Source: Corallococcus macrosporus
GTDB lineage: Bacteria; Myxococcota; Myxococcia; Myxococcales; Myxococcaceae
Direction: 5' to 3'
Assembly: GCF_017302985.1 (NCBI RefSeq)
Contig: NZ_JAFIMU010000010.1
Span: 248,001 to 312,000, forward strand
Length of the DNA: 64,000 bases
In this document: one piece after another, positions 31,187 through 39,473 of the stretch
Layout of the letters: every line of letters begins with the position of its first letter
How positions within the stretch are numbered: position 1 is the stretch's first letter
Position numbers and translations under genes: made by a program
Notes under the pieces: model-generated
Told to the model about the DNA's origin: nothing
Database searches by the model: none
The model's input: only the letters and a program-made list of their open reading frames with translations

Positions 31187-31450
31187 ATGCGCACGTTCCT
31201 GATTGGCGGTTTGCTGGCGTTGGCGGTGGGCTGTGGCGGTCCCATGGAGCAGGAGGAGGCGCCGGACCTGGCCTCGCAGGAGGCGCCGCTCCCGGACTGC
31301 GCCAGCAGCGTGACCAGCGTCAGGACCTACTACAACGCCGCCCGCACGACGATCATCGGCGAGCGCGGATGCGACTGCGGGTACTGGCTCAGCTGAGGCC
31401 AGACATCGACCGCCTCCGACATCCACACCACCTGCGAGATCAACCGCTGA
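31187..31450 (+). pseudogene. Small cysteine-rich lipoprotein interrupted by TGA
   Basis: ATG 31187 (GGAGG upstream) begins a lipoprotein with lipobox LAVGC. The frame stops at TGA 31394-31396 after GYWLS, giving 69 residues. Beyond the stop the same frame continues for 17 sense codons (GQTSTASDIHTTCEINR) to a second TGA at 31448. The tail looks like a natural ending of small DUF6289-like lipoproteins, where Trp before Gly is plausible. So the TGA may be a TGG-to-TGA nonsense change. The shorter protein could still be functional. Confidence 0.5.
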
Positions 31451-31491
31451 AGGTGGCCGTAATTCGACCCGGTGCCTTGGCTCCGGCGACG

Positions 31492-31905
31492 TTGTTGCCT
31501 GCCAAGCCACTGTGGCTTCTCAGACAATGACAGCCATCGACTCAACGAGAGCTACTCCTTGTTGGCTTCGGGAAACTCCACCGGAGCCATTCCAATGAAG
31601 CTTCGGCGTGGCCCGCACCCTGCTGATCGACACATCGAGGCCTGACCCATGCCTGTGTTTCATGGAGCCCGCCGGCTCGCACTTTGCCTGCTCACGTTCG
31701 TTCTCGCCTGCGGTTCCACTGAGCTGGATTCAACGCCTGGGGAGGATGACGACAGCGGTAAGGTCGCCGCGCGCACCCTCACACCGAACGGGGCGACGCT
31801 CCCGGTGGGCGAGACGCTGACCCTCGCCGCGCAGGCGCTCGATGACAGCGGCCACACGCTCAAGAACATCGAGGTCACTTGGTCCTCCTGCCTGCCAGAG
31901 CCAGC
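31492..31905 (+). repeat. Left copy of a 0.4-kb imperfect direct repeat
   Basis: This segment is a diverged copy of 36863-37265. Shared strings include GTTGCCTGCCA.GCCACTGTGG at the left edge, GGCCTGACCCATGCCTGTGT, GCCCGCCGGCTCGC and ACGTTCGTTCTCGCCTGC. Similarity stops abruptly near 31905, inside the lipoprotein coding region, where transposase-like sequence begins. Confidence 0.85.
31649..31905 (+). pseudogene. Truncated 5' fragment of a lipoprotein gene
   Basis: ATG 31649 opens a frame encoding the same signal/lipobox (LLTFVLACGS) and first Ig-like strand residues as the intact lipoprotein at 37020. It then runs out of similarity after VTWSSCLPE. The frame continues as unrelated residues to 32056. 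It is an orphan 5' end produced by duplication and a later insertion or recombination. Confidence 0.75.
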
Positions 31906-32183
31906 GACGCCTGCGGCCGACGAAATTGCGCGCCGACAAGGCCTACGCCTCCGGGAAAAATCGGAGTGGGCTTCGCCTGCGCAGCACTACCGCCCGCATC
32001 GCGCGCCCGGGTGTCGAGCCCAAGGAAAGGCTCGGACGCTACCGCTGGGTCGTTGAGCGCACGCTGGCTTGAAAGAATTTCTTGCGCCGTCTTTGCGTCC
32101 GCAACGAGCCCAGGGACGACGTCCATTTCGGATTCCTCCTCCTTGGCTGCTGCGCTATGCTTCTCCGCCGACTCTGTCCTGAC
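31906..32183 (+). mobile_element. Decayed C-terminal fragment of an IS5-like transposase
   Basis: In the frame of the ORF ending at 32072, the sequence reads KLRADKAYAS, then RIARPGVEPKERLGRYRW, then VVERTLA, followed by a stop. These match the DDE transposase block of the IS5 superfamily (ADKAYD, GRYRWVVERT with the catalytic Glu). After TGA 32070-32072 the same frame continues NFLRRLCVRNEPRDDVHFGF, as in intact relatives, which have Trp at the stop position. No N-terminal half or terminal inverted repeats are seen. Confidence 0.75.
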
Positions 32184-32227
32184 ATTTATTAGGCTTTACA
32201 TTGCCCTACCAGCCAAGGTGCACTCAA

Positions 32228-34717
32228 ATGAGACAACGCAACCTACCTGGAACTACATGCACAAGAACTCTCGCACTCGCGCTAGGACTGCTGACGGCTT
32301 CGCTCGCGGAGGCAGCGCCTAGCGCATTGAAGGAACGGGCTCCCGCGAGCAAGCTGCAGAGCGCCCTGGTTGGGGACGTGGTGGTGGAGCGGTTGGTGGT
32401 GAAGTTTCACGAGGGCACGCGGGTGCGACTGCGTGGTGGCCGTTTCGTAGTGCTCGCTGAGGAGCGCGAGTCTGTCGAGCGCGCGCGCATGGTGAGGCGG
32501 GGCTTGACGGACGTGAGGCTGGGGGCAGACCTGACTGCGGCGCTTGCTGTGCTGGAGCGTGTGCCCCGCATCGGCGCGCCGGGCCGGCTGTTCACGGATG
32601 CGGAGTCGGTGTTGAACGAGCGGAAGCGCACCGGCGAGGAGCGGGGTGGCCAGCAACTCGCAGACCTCAACCTATATTTCGAGGTGCCACTGCTTCCCGG
32701 CACATCCGCAGGCTCTGTTGCGCAGTTGGTGAAAGAACTCAATGCGATGGACAGCATTGAGGTGGCGTACGCCGAGCCTCGCCCGGTGCCTGCCATGGTG
32801 GACTTTGGGTTGAGCGACACCGTGCGGAGTCTGCTGACAGCAGCAGACCTCCCCCCAGTCACTCCCATGTACGAAAGTCTCCAGGGATACCTGAATGCTG
32901 CGCCCAGCGGTATTGACGCGCGGTACGCATGGACTGTGCCTGGTGGCAATGGTTCCGGCGTGCGCATTGTAGACGTCGAGAATGGATGGCGCACCACCCA
33001 CGAGGACATGCCAAACCTCTTCACGCAGATTGGCACGCTGTACCCGGATAGCGCCCACGGCACCGCAGTACTGGGTGTAATCGTGGGCGTGGCCAATGGC
33101 TATGGAGTGACGGGCATCGCGCATGGTGCGACGGCGGGCGTGGCGTCGGCCTGGGGGCAGCACTCGGCGTCCTCCATTGCCAGCGCTGCGGCTGCGGTAG
33201 GACGTGGCGGCGTCGTCCTTATCGAACTGCAGTATCCGGGTCCGGTGATCCGCGCGACGTGTGGCTGCAACGGGTCCGATTGCAATTTCGTCCCACTAGA
33301 GTGGTTGCAATCCAATTACGATGCCATCGCCACAGCGACCGCCAACGGCGTCACGGTGGTGGAAGCCGCCGGCAACGGCGGTGTCAGCTTGGACGAGGCC
33401 GGATTTGGCAACGCATTCAACCGCAACGTGCGTGACTCGGGCGCAATCCTCGTGGGCGCCAGCACCGCCAACACGCGGGAACCCATGTGCTGGACCAATT
33501 ACGGCAGTCGAGTGGACGTTCACGGATGGGGCCAGAATGTGACGACGCTGGGTGGTGATGGTCGCCTTTTCGACTACGGCTTCGTCTACGACGAGGACCA
33601 GCACTACACGTCCACTTTCAGCGGCACCTCAAGCGCGGCGCCCATCGTGACCGGCGCCGTTGCCAGCCTCCAAGGCATCTCGATCTCCAGTGGCCGTGGG
33701 TTCATCGAGCCGCGAACAATGCGGCGAATCCTCGCGGAGACCGGAACGCCACAGGCCGCATCAAGCAAGGCCATCGGCCCGCTCCCCGACCTTAGACAAG
33801 CCATCAACCGACTGCTCAACGGCAATTACAATTCAATCGCGTGCACCGGCCAGACGCCTCGAGGGGCGACGAACTGGCAACCCTATGACGCGGGCGGAGC
33901 GGGCACGATGTACCTGGATGTGAACACATCAGGTTGCGGCTTCTTGTCGACACCTCGCTACTTCGCGTCCATCGGCGGTGACTCCAACCACTGGTCGGTC
34001 AGCGGTGCTTCGGCCATCTACTTCCCCACGGCCACCGGCTTCCGCGTTTACGTCTCCCAGGGCGGAATTAACCCTTCTCTCGCCAACCAGCTCGGCTACC
34101 ACCTCAACTGGCAGGCTCTGCCGAACGGCCTGCGACTGCCATCGCTGTGTGCGGGGCAGACCCCTCCAGGAGCGACGAACTGGCAACCCTACGGAACGGG
34201 TACGATGTACCTGGATGTGAACACATCGTACTGCGGTTTCTCGTCAACGCCACGGTACACCACGTCCATTGGTGGTGACACGGACCACTGGTCGCTCAAC
34301 GGTGCCTCGGCCATCTACTTCCCCACAGCCACCGGCTTTCGTGTCTACGTTTCCCAGTCTGGCATCACCCCTGCCCTTGCCAACCAACGACGCTATCACC
34401 TCAACTGGCAGGCCACGCCTCCTGGCGTGTATCAGCCGTACTTGTGCACTGCACAGACCCCTCCAGGGGCGACGAACTGGCAACCCTACGGAACGGGCTC
34501 GATGTATTTGGATGTGAACACGTCGTTCTGCGGTTTCTTGTCAACGCCGCGATACATCACGTCCATTGGTGGTGACACGGACCACTGGTCACTCAATGGT
34601 GCCTCGGCCATCTACTTCCCCACGGCCACTGGCTTTCGCGTCTATGTTTACCAAGCTGGCATTACCCCTGCCCTCGCGAACCAACGCCGCTACCACCTCA
34701 ACTGGGGCGCACGCTAA
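32228..34717 (+). CDS. Secreted subtilisin-like (S8) serine protease with C-terminal repeats
   Basis: An 829-residue protease. Signal peptide MRQRNLPGTTCTRTLALALG onward is followed by a propeptide-like region of about 200 residues. The S8 triad is D249 (RIVDVENGW), H277 (AHGTAVLG) and S468 (GTSSAAPIV), with the AAGNGG oxyanion block between. After residue 538 there are three tandem copies of a domain of about 100 residues. ATG 32228 has AAGGTG upstream; TTG 32201 would lengthen the N-terminus without a better signal. GC and codon use are visibly lower than in flanking genes, suggesting acquisition. Confidence 0.88.
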   Translation: MRQRNLPGTTCTRTLALALGLLTASLAEAAPSALKERAPASKLQSALVGDVVVERLVVKFHEGTRVRLRGGRFVVLAEERESVERARMVRRGLTDVRLGADLTAALAVLERVPRIGAPGRLFTDAESVLNERKRTGEERGGQQLADLNLYFEVPLLPGTSAGSVAQLVKELNAMDSIEVAYAEPRPVPAMVDFGLSDTVRSLLTAADLPPVTPMYESLQGYLNAAPSGIDARYAWTVPGGNGSGVRIVDVENGWRTTHEDMPNLFTQIGTLYPDSAHGTAVLGVIVGVANGYGVTGIAHGATAGVASAWGQHSASSIASAAAAVGRGGVVLIELQYPGPVIRATCGCNGSDCNFVPLEWLQSNYDAIATATANGVTVVEAAGNGGVSLDEAGFGNAFNRNVRDSGAILVGASTANTREPMCWTNYGSRVDVHGWGQNVTTLGGDGRLFDYGFVYDEDQHYTSTFSGTSSAAPIVTGAVASLQGISISSGRGFIEPRTMRRILAETGTPQAASSKAIGPLPDLRQAINRLLNGNYNSIACTGQTPRGATNWQPYDAGGAGTMYLDVNTSGCGFLSTPRYFASIGGDSNHWSVSGASAIYFPTATGFRVYVSQGGINPSLANQLGYHLNWQALPNGLRLPSLCAGQTPPGATNWQPYGTGTMYLDVNTSYCGFSSTPRYTTSIGGDTDHWSLNGASAIYFPTATGFRVYVSQSGITPALANQRRYHLNWQATPPGVYQPYLCTAQTPPGATNWQPYGTGSMYLDVNTSFCGFLSTPRYITSIGGDTDHWSLNGASAIYFPTATGFRVYVYQAGITPALANQRRYHLNWGAR
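33842..34717 (+). repeat. Three tandem 300-bp coding repeats in the S8 protease gene
   Basis: Repeat units begin at 33842, 34148 and 34445 (spacings 306 and 297 bp; the last unit runs to the stop). Each encodes GATNWQPY, then MYLDVNTS.CGF.STPRY, SIGGD..HWS..GASAIYF, FPTATGFRVYV and YHLNW. The copies are very similar at DNA level too, which points to recent duplication or gene conversion. The domain looks like an all-beta binding module. Confidence 0.9.
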
Positions 34718-34818
34718 CACTACTCGGTCAGATGTATCGGAAGAGGCAGCCCCGTGTTGATGGTGCATGAGAGTCCCCTGCTTCCGTGGACACCCACGAT
34801 ATGATGGAAGGGTGTTCG

Positions 34819-35049
34819 ATGCCGGAGAGCGAGAAGAAGCAGAGGCGGCAGCGGCGTAGGTTCCGCCCGGAGTTCAAGACTGGGGCTGTGAAGCTGCTGG
34901 TGCTGGAGGAAGGCGAGTCGGTGGCGCGGGGCCTGGACCTGACCGAGACGGCACTTCGAAAGTGAGTGAATCAGGCGAAGGCCGACACGGGCCAGGGCAG
35001 GCCGGGTGCGCGCACCTGCGAGGAGCGGGTGGAACTCTCCGATCAATGA
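34819..35049 (+). mobile_element. Decayed IS3-like transposase OrfA fragment
   Basis: ATG 34819 reads RRRFRPEFKTGAVKL, LVLEEGESVARGLDL and TETALRK, the helix-turn-helix OrfA of IS3 elements. TGA 34963-34965 falls where relatives have Trp (LRxW). The frame then continues VNQAKADTGQGRPGARTCEE, again OrfA-like, to TGA 35047. A few residues are missing around VARGLDL compared with the usual VARDLGL. OrfB is absent. An inactive remnant. Confidence 0.8.
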
Positions 35050-35139
35050 CGCCCTGCCGATTGCCTCCCCTGGACCAAGGGCCCGCCGTGGGCCCGCTTG
35101 GGAGCGTATGACGGCATGGCGTCGGATAGAATCCGGCGC

Positions 35140-35940
35140 ATGCGTCCCGTGACGAGTCTCTGGATGGCCTGTGCCCTGCTGACGGCTTGTGCTGGTGGTT
35201 CACGGCATTCCCGGCATGGGGAGTTGGGGTTCGTGGATACGGACACGGCCGCACGGGCACGGTATGCGGCGTATGTGGCGGAGCAGGCCGCCGCGTCCGC
35301 CACCCGGGCCGCAGCGTCCCGCCTGCTCCGCGCCATTCCACCGGCCATCCTCGCACTGATGCAACAGGACCACGATGAGGGGGAACTCGAAAAGCAACTC
35401 GCCGCATGCGCGGTGCAAGCCGAGCAGGTGGGGAATGCGCGCTACTTCCAAGACCGACCTCTGACGCGGCAGGAGTGCGCTGAAGTCGTTGAGAAGGACC
35501 GCTGCGGCAATGCCGTGACCCGAGCCATGTTCCTGGGCAAGCAGAAGCACGTGCTTGCACTTCAGTGCGCCGAGGAGGTGCTGAGGAGGCTGTGGCCAGC
35601 GCCCTTCAGCATCGAGCAACGCTACCGCTACTACCCGCATGCCCGGATGGTGGAGACCCTCAGCAAGCAGAAGGAAGCGCAGCTCATCGCTGATGGCTGC
35701 ACCGACGAACTCCGGGGGACCATCAAGCCGGACATCGTCCTGCACGGCGACCGCAACTTGCTGAAGTCCATACTCACGCTGGACTTCAAATTCCCGTGCC
35801 CGGCCAGCAACCAGCCACAGTGGGCCTCGTATGGCCCAGGGAGCCCTTATTTCAGAAGCAACCAGCGCACCGTCTACGAAGCCGCGTTGGGCGGAAAGCC
35901 TTTGCTCATCTCGCCACAGAGAGGAGTGTGGGCCCCATGA
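35140..35940 (+). CDS. Putative nuclease-toxin lipoprotein (PD-(D/E)xK-like C-terminus)
   Basis: A 266-residue protein with a lipoprotein signal (ALLTACAGG, lipidated Cys 17), a helical Ala/Gln-rich middle with several cysteines, and a conserved-looking C-terminal domain. There KPDIVLHG (D198) is followed by LTLDFKFPCP (D215-x-K217), the D-x(n)-D-x-K signature of PD-(D/E)xK nucleases. Its stop overlaps the start of a DUF3396-type immunity gene (ATGA). The pair fits an effector-immunity module for competition with neighbours, by inference. Starts at 35098 (TTG) and 35116 (ATG) are alternatives. Confidence 0.6.
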   Translation: MRPVTSLWMACALLTACAGGSRHSRHGELGFVDTDTAARARYAAYVAEQAAASATRAAASRLLRAIPPAILALMQQDHDEGELEKQLAACAVQAEQVGNARYFQDRPLTRQECAEVVEKDRCGNAVTRAMFLGKQKHVLALQCAEEVLRRLWPAPFSIEQRYRYYPHARMVETLSKQKEAQLIADGCTDELRGTIKPDIVLHGDRNLLKSILTLDFKFPCPASNQPQWASYGPGSPYFRSNQRTVYEAALGGKPLLISPQRGVWAP

Positions 35941-36848
35941 AGGAAGCCCCTCCCTCCATTCAGCTTCGAGACAAAGGTGGTTGGCTGGCCGCGCAGGACG
36001 GCCTCGTCATCTCCTTCTACCTCAACACCTCCCCTGAAGAAGTCGCGCCTGCCATCTGGCGCTCCCTCCAGCGCTATCTCCAGGTCATCCCGCCCAAAAC
36101 CTTGAATTGGTACGTCTCGGACGAGGGAGACATGGCCCCATTGGATGATATGGGCTGGGAGCAGATCCGTCAGTACCTGCTTGAACCTCCATGGAACGGC
36201 GCCTGGGCGATCGAGTTGTCGGAGAGCCCTAGCGAGGCGGGAAGCTACCAGTTCGAGTACTATGGGCGGCGGCCAGGCGATCCCCTCTACAAGGATCCGA
36301 CCACATCCGTTTCATTCGCATTCCCGACCCAGGACCTGCGGGAACATGGCGCACTCCGGATGCGCGCATTGGCCCTTGAGCTGGCGGAGGAATTGCCTTT
36401 CAACTTCGGATACGTCAGTCCCGCCATTGTCTCGCCCCATGGCTACTGGTCTTCGGGGGATGGGCACCTTCTCGAGGCGCTCCTCAATCGATACCCCAGT
36501 CTGGACCTCTACCACGCCAGCACCTATAGCTCGCTCATCGGTACGCAGGCGCTGAGTCCCACATGGCTTACCTTTCTGGGTCAGCCCCTGTTGGGACAAA
36601 TGGGTGGCATCGACGCGCTCCGGAACGCGCTTTCCTTTCCGGAGGTCTCCCTGCTCCCCATGGACGGGGACCGTGTTCTCGTCACCCTGGACGAATGGCC
36701 AGCGCTCATCGACACAGAGCGGGAGGCCATCCCTCCCCAGTATCGCGCGCTGGCACGCCTGATGGAGCCCTTCCTCTTCCAGTACAAAAGCGAAGAGCTC
36801 CTTCCCTACCAGCAGGACATGAACCGACGGATCCGCAGATTCCTCTAA
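35937..36848 (+). CDS. DUF3396-type (type VI immunity family) protein
   Basis: A 303-residue soluble protein without a signal peptide. Blocks such as DGLVISFYLNTSPEEVAPAI, the central YEYYGRRPGD-like segment (here FEYYGRRPGD) and SPAIVSPHGYW resemble DUF3396 proteins, which are paired with secreted toxins in myxobacteria and other Gram-negatives. ATG 35937 overlaps the upstream stop, so the two are translated together. It most likely neutralises the neighbouring putative nuclease; the family name is from memory. Confidence 0.65.
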   Translation: MKEAPPSIQLRDKGGWLAAQDGLVISFYLNTSPEEVAPAIWRSLQRYLQVIPPKTLNWYVSDEGDMAPLDDMGWEQIRQYLLEPPWNGAWAIELSESPSEAGSYQFEYYGRRPGDPLYKDPTTSVSFAFPTQDLREHGALRMRALALELAEELPFNFGYVSPAIVSPHGYWSSGDGHLLEALLNRYPSLDLYHASTYSSLIGTQALSPTWLTFLGQPLLGQMGGIDALRNALSFPEVSLLPMDGDRVLVTLDEWPALIDTEREAIPPQYRALARLMEPFLFQYKSEELLPYQQDMNRRIRRFL

Positions 36849-36862
36849 CCCTCGGACAGGGC

Positions 36863-37265
36863 CTTGTTGCCTGCCAGGCCACTGTGGATTCCCAGGCAAC
36901 GACAGTCATCAAATCACGGATGGATATTTTGTTGATTTGGGGAAACTCCGTCCGGAATCATGACGATAAAACTTCGGTGTGGCCCGCACCCTGCGGATCG
37001 ACACCTTGAGGCCTGACCCATGCCTGTGTTTCATGGAGCCCGCCGGCTCGCGCTGTGCCTGCTCACGTTCGTTCTCGCCTGCTCTTCCACTGAACCGGAT
37101 CCGAAGCCCGGGGAGGACGACGACAGCGGCAAGGTCGCCGCGCTCACCCTCACCCCGAACGGGGCGACGCTCCTGGTGGGCGAGACGCTGACCCTGGCCG
37201 CGCAGGCGCTCGATGAGAGCGGCCAGACGCTCAAGAACGTCCAGGTGACCTGGTCCTCCTACCTG
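36863..37265 (+). repeat. Right copy of the 0.4-kb imperfect direct repeat
   Basis: Diverged copy of 31492-31905, covering the upstream region and first 80 codons of the intact lipoprotein gene at 37020. With the left copy it brackets the low-GC cassette that holds the protease and the toxin-immunity pair. Confidence 0.85.
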
Positions 37266-39464
37266 CCCGAGTACGCCACCGTGGCCGACGGCCGGGTGAC
37301 CGGCGTAGCCCCTGGCGGCACTGTCATCACCGCCAGGGTGGGTTCGGTGAGCACGACCCTGTCGGTCGTCGTGATGCCGGGCGACGCGTCCCTTCCGTCG
37401 AGCGACGAGGTCCTGACGTCCGCGCACGAGTCAGGCATCATCAACGACGAGGAGCTGCTGGCCTACCGGGTGTACGCCGCGTTCAGCGATCCCCGGCTGC
37501 CCCTCCAGTACAAGGCCCGCGTCGAGCCGGGCTTCGACGTCACCCCGCTGGAAGACCTGCACTCACGCTTCGACGACCTCTCCGCGCCGATGCAGGAGGC
37601 GCTCGGGATGTACCTGCTGCGTCCAGACGACCCGGGGAGCTGGCTCAACGCGCCCCTTCCCGACGCCCGGCTTCGCAGCATGGGGCGGCCTACCTGCAGG
37701 CCCAGCACGGACAGGTGGGACTCCCCTTCCAAGTCCTTCTCGAAGGTGAAGGTCTGGTACCAGTACACCGTCCCGGGACAGCGCGAGCAGGCTGTCCTCC
37801 TCGACGAGGCGATGGAAAAGGAGATCTGGCCGAAGCTGATGGCGCTGGGCCTCAAGGCGCCCCTCACCGACGAGGCCAACGCGGGCTGCAACGGAGGAAG
37901 CCCGCAGCTCGACATCTACCTGACCCCCAACATGGCCGGCCGGGGCCTGACCCTCCCGGACCAACTGGCCAACACGCAGGCACCCACCTACATCCTGCTG
38001 TGGGATGGGCTCACCGGTGACGACCTCAAGGCCGCGGCGACGCACGAGCTGATGCACGCCATCCAGTGGTCCTACAAGACGAAGGCCTGGCAGCGCGACT
38101 ACGGATGGATCCGCGATGCGACCGCGAACTGGGCCATCGACCATGTGTATGGGCAGCAGCCGCAGCTGGAGCATGACTACGCCAACTGCTTCATGAGCAG
38201 CCCGGACCTGCCGCTGGAGGATCGCTCCGAGGGGCACTGCACCTCGGCGGCCGCGGGCAGCAAGGCGGCGCGCGACTATGGCGCCTATCTCTTCTTCCAG
38301 TTCCTGGCGAAGAAGCACGGCCCGAACGTCGTGGTGGCGGCGCTGGAGAAGCTGACCACGGAGACCTCCAGCCTCACCGCGGTGGACGCTGTCGTCCCCG
38401 GCAAGCTGGAGAAGGTCTGGCCGGAGTTCGCGAAGGTGCTCTGGAACCAGGCGCCCATCGACGCCAAGGCGGACTCCTTCGCGAAGTGGGACCAGCTCAA
38501 GGAGAAGGTGAAGTTCCACGCGATCAAGGGCGACCTGGCCGGCGCGCCCGAGCTCAAGGAAGACCTCCACGACGAGCTGAAGAACCTGTCCAGCCACTAC
38601 GAGCACTTCACGTTCAGCGACCCGAACACCCGCTCGATGATCTTCCACAACGGGTGGTTCAAGAACATCACCGAGTCGAAGGAGCCGGTGAAGGTGCTCG
38701 CGCTCTGGAACGACGCGAGCGGGACGTGGCACGAGGAGGACTGGAGCAATTACGAATACGTGGGCCTCTGCCGCGACATGAAGTCGCAGCGGGCCCAGGA
38801 CCTGATCATCATCACCAGCAACGCGAAGTTCGAGCCCAATGGCGGTGGGAGCCTGAAGGCGCAGAAGACGCCCTACCTCAAGCGCAGCAACGTGGGCTGC
38901 TGGAAGTACAAGGGCACCACGAAGGCGGTCCTGGTGGGGGTGGGCTGGTCGGGCGGGAGGCACCTCCTCGAGACGAACGTGGAGTTCCAGGTGCTGGGAG
39001 GCTTCGCGACCGCGGACTACGACCATCCGAACCTGCCGAACACGAAGCGGCTGGGCGCCTTCATGATCATGCCCCCCACCGGCGACTTCACGCTCGACAT
39101 CGACTACACGTCCGGTGGGTGCCGGTACACGCACGGGCCCACGAAGTACTCGCTGATCGCCTCGGGCGGGGTGATGTTGATGAACCCCTTCAACGAATTG
39201 AAGTCACCGGATCCCGACACCCAGTGGTGGCTGTCGCACGCCTCACGCTCGTACACGTCGGCGCTCTCGGATGGACGCTTCGTGGATGTCGCCGTCAGCG
39301 GAGGCCCGGACTGCAGGGGGACGGTGAAGGATGTCCCAGGGAACATCCTCTTCACGGACGCGGGCTCCCCGCCGCTCGCCAAGCCCAATGGCGAGCTGTC
39401 CGGGACGTTCCCCTACTCCGACACCGTCTTCACCTGGACGTTGCAGCCGCAGACGGAACCCTGA
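37020..39464 (+). CDS. Lipoprotein with Ig-like domain and HExxH metallopeptidase region
   Basis: An 814-residue lipoprotein (LLTFVLACSS). Residues 40-120 form a BIG2-type Ig-like domain (LTPNGATLLVGETLTLAAQA; VTGVAPGGTVITAR). The peptidase site is H342-E-L-M-H346 within AATHELMHAIQWSYK, and a downstream Glu/Asp-rich region may supply the third ligand. The C-terminal part is beta-rich. It may be a surface protease for prey or matrix proteins (inference). A duplicated 5' end of this gene lies at 31649. Confidence 0.75.
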   Translation: MPVFHGARRLALCLLTFVLACSSTEPDPKPGEDDDSGKVAALTLTPNGATLLVGETLTLAAQALDESGQTLKNVQVTWSSYLPEYATVADGRVTGVAPGGTVITARVGSVSTTLSVVVMPGDASLPSSDEVLTSAHESGIINDEELLAYRVYAAFSDPRLPLQYKARVEPGFDVTPLEDLHSRFDDLSAPMQEALGMYLLRPDDPGSWLNAPLPDARLRSMGRPTCRPSTDRWDSPSKSFSKVKVWYQYTVPGQREQAVLLDEAMEKEIWPKLMALGLKAPLTDEANAGCNGGSPQLDIYLTPNMAGRGLTLPDQLANTQAPTYILLWDGLTGDDLKAAATHELMHAIQWSYKTKAWQRDYGWIRDATANWAIDHVYGQQPQLEHDYANCFMSSPDLPLEDRSEGHCTSAAAGSKAARDYGAYLFFQFLAKKHGPNVVVAALEKLTTETSSLTAVDAVVPGKLEKVWPEFAKVLWNQAPIDAKADSFAKWDQLKEKVKFHAIKGDLAGAPELKEDLHDELKNLSSHYEHFTFSDPNTRSMIFHNGWFKNITESKEPVKVLALWNDASGTWHEEDWSNYEYVGLCRDMKSQRAQDLIIITSNAKFEPNGGGSLKAQKTPYLKRSNVGCWKYKGTTKAVLVGVGWSGGRHLLETNVEFQVLGGFATADYDHPNLPNTKRLGAFMIMPPTGDFTLDIDYTSGGCRYTHGPTKYSLIASGGVMLMNPFNELKSPDPDTQWWLSHASRSYTSALSDGRFVDVAVSGGPDCRGTVKDVPGNILFTDAGSPPLAKPNGELSGTFPYSDTVFTWTLQPQTEP

Positions 39465-39473
39465 GTCCGTGCC

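Noticed and set aside
31118-31510. 130-codon minus-strand frame opposite the small lipoprotein
   Set aside because: No ribosome-binding site or family-like features; the plus strand shows a lipoprotein with GGAGG and lipobox.
31394-34965. UGA recoding as tryptophan or selenocysteine
   Set aside because: The intact genes here use TGG for Trp and TGA as normal stops, including overlapping ATGA/GTGA starts. All three cases are in decayed or small genes, so mutation is the simpler cause.
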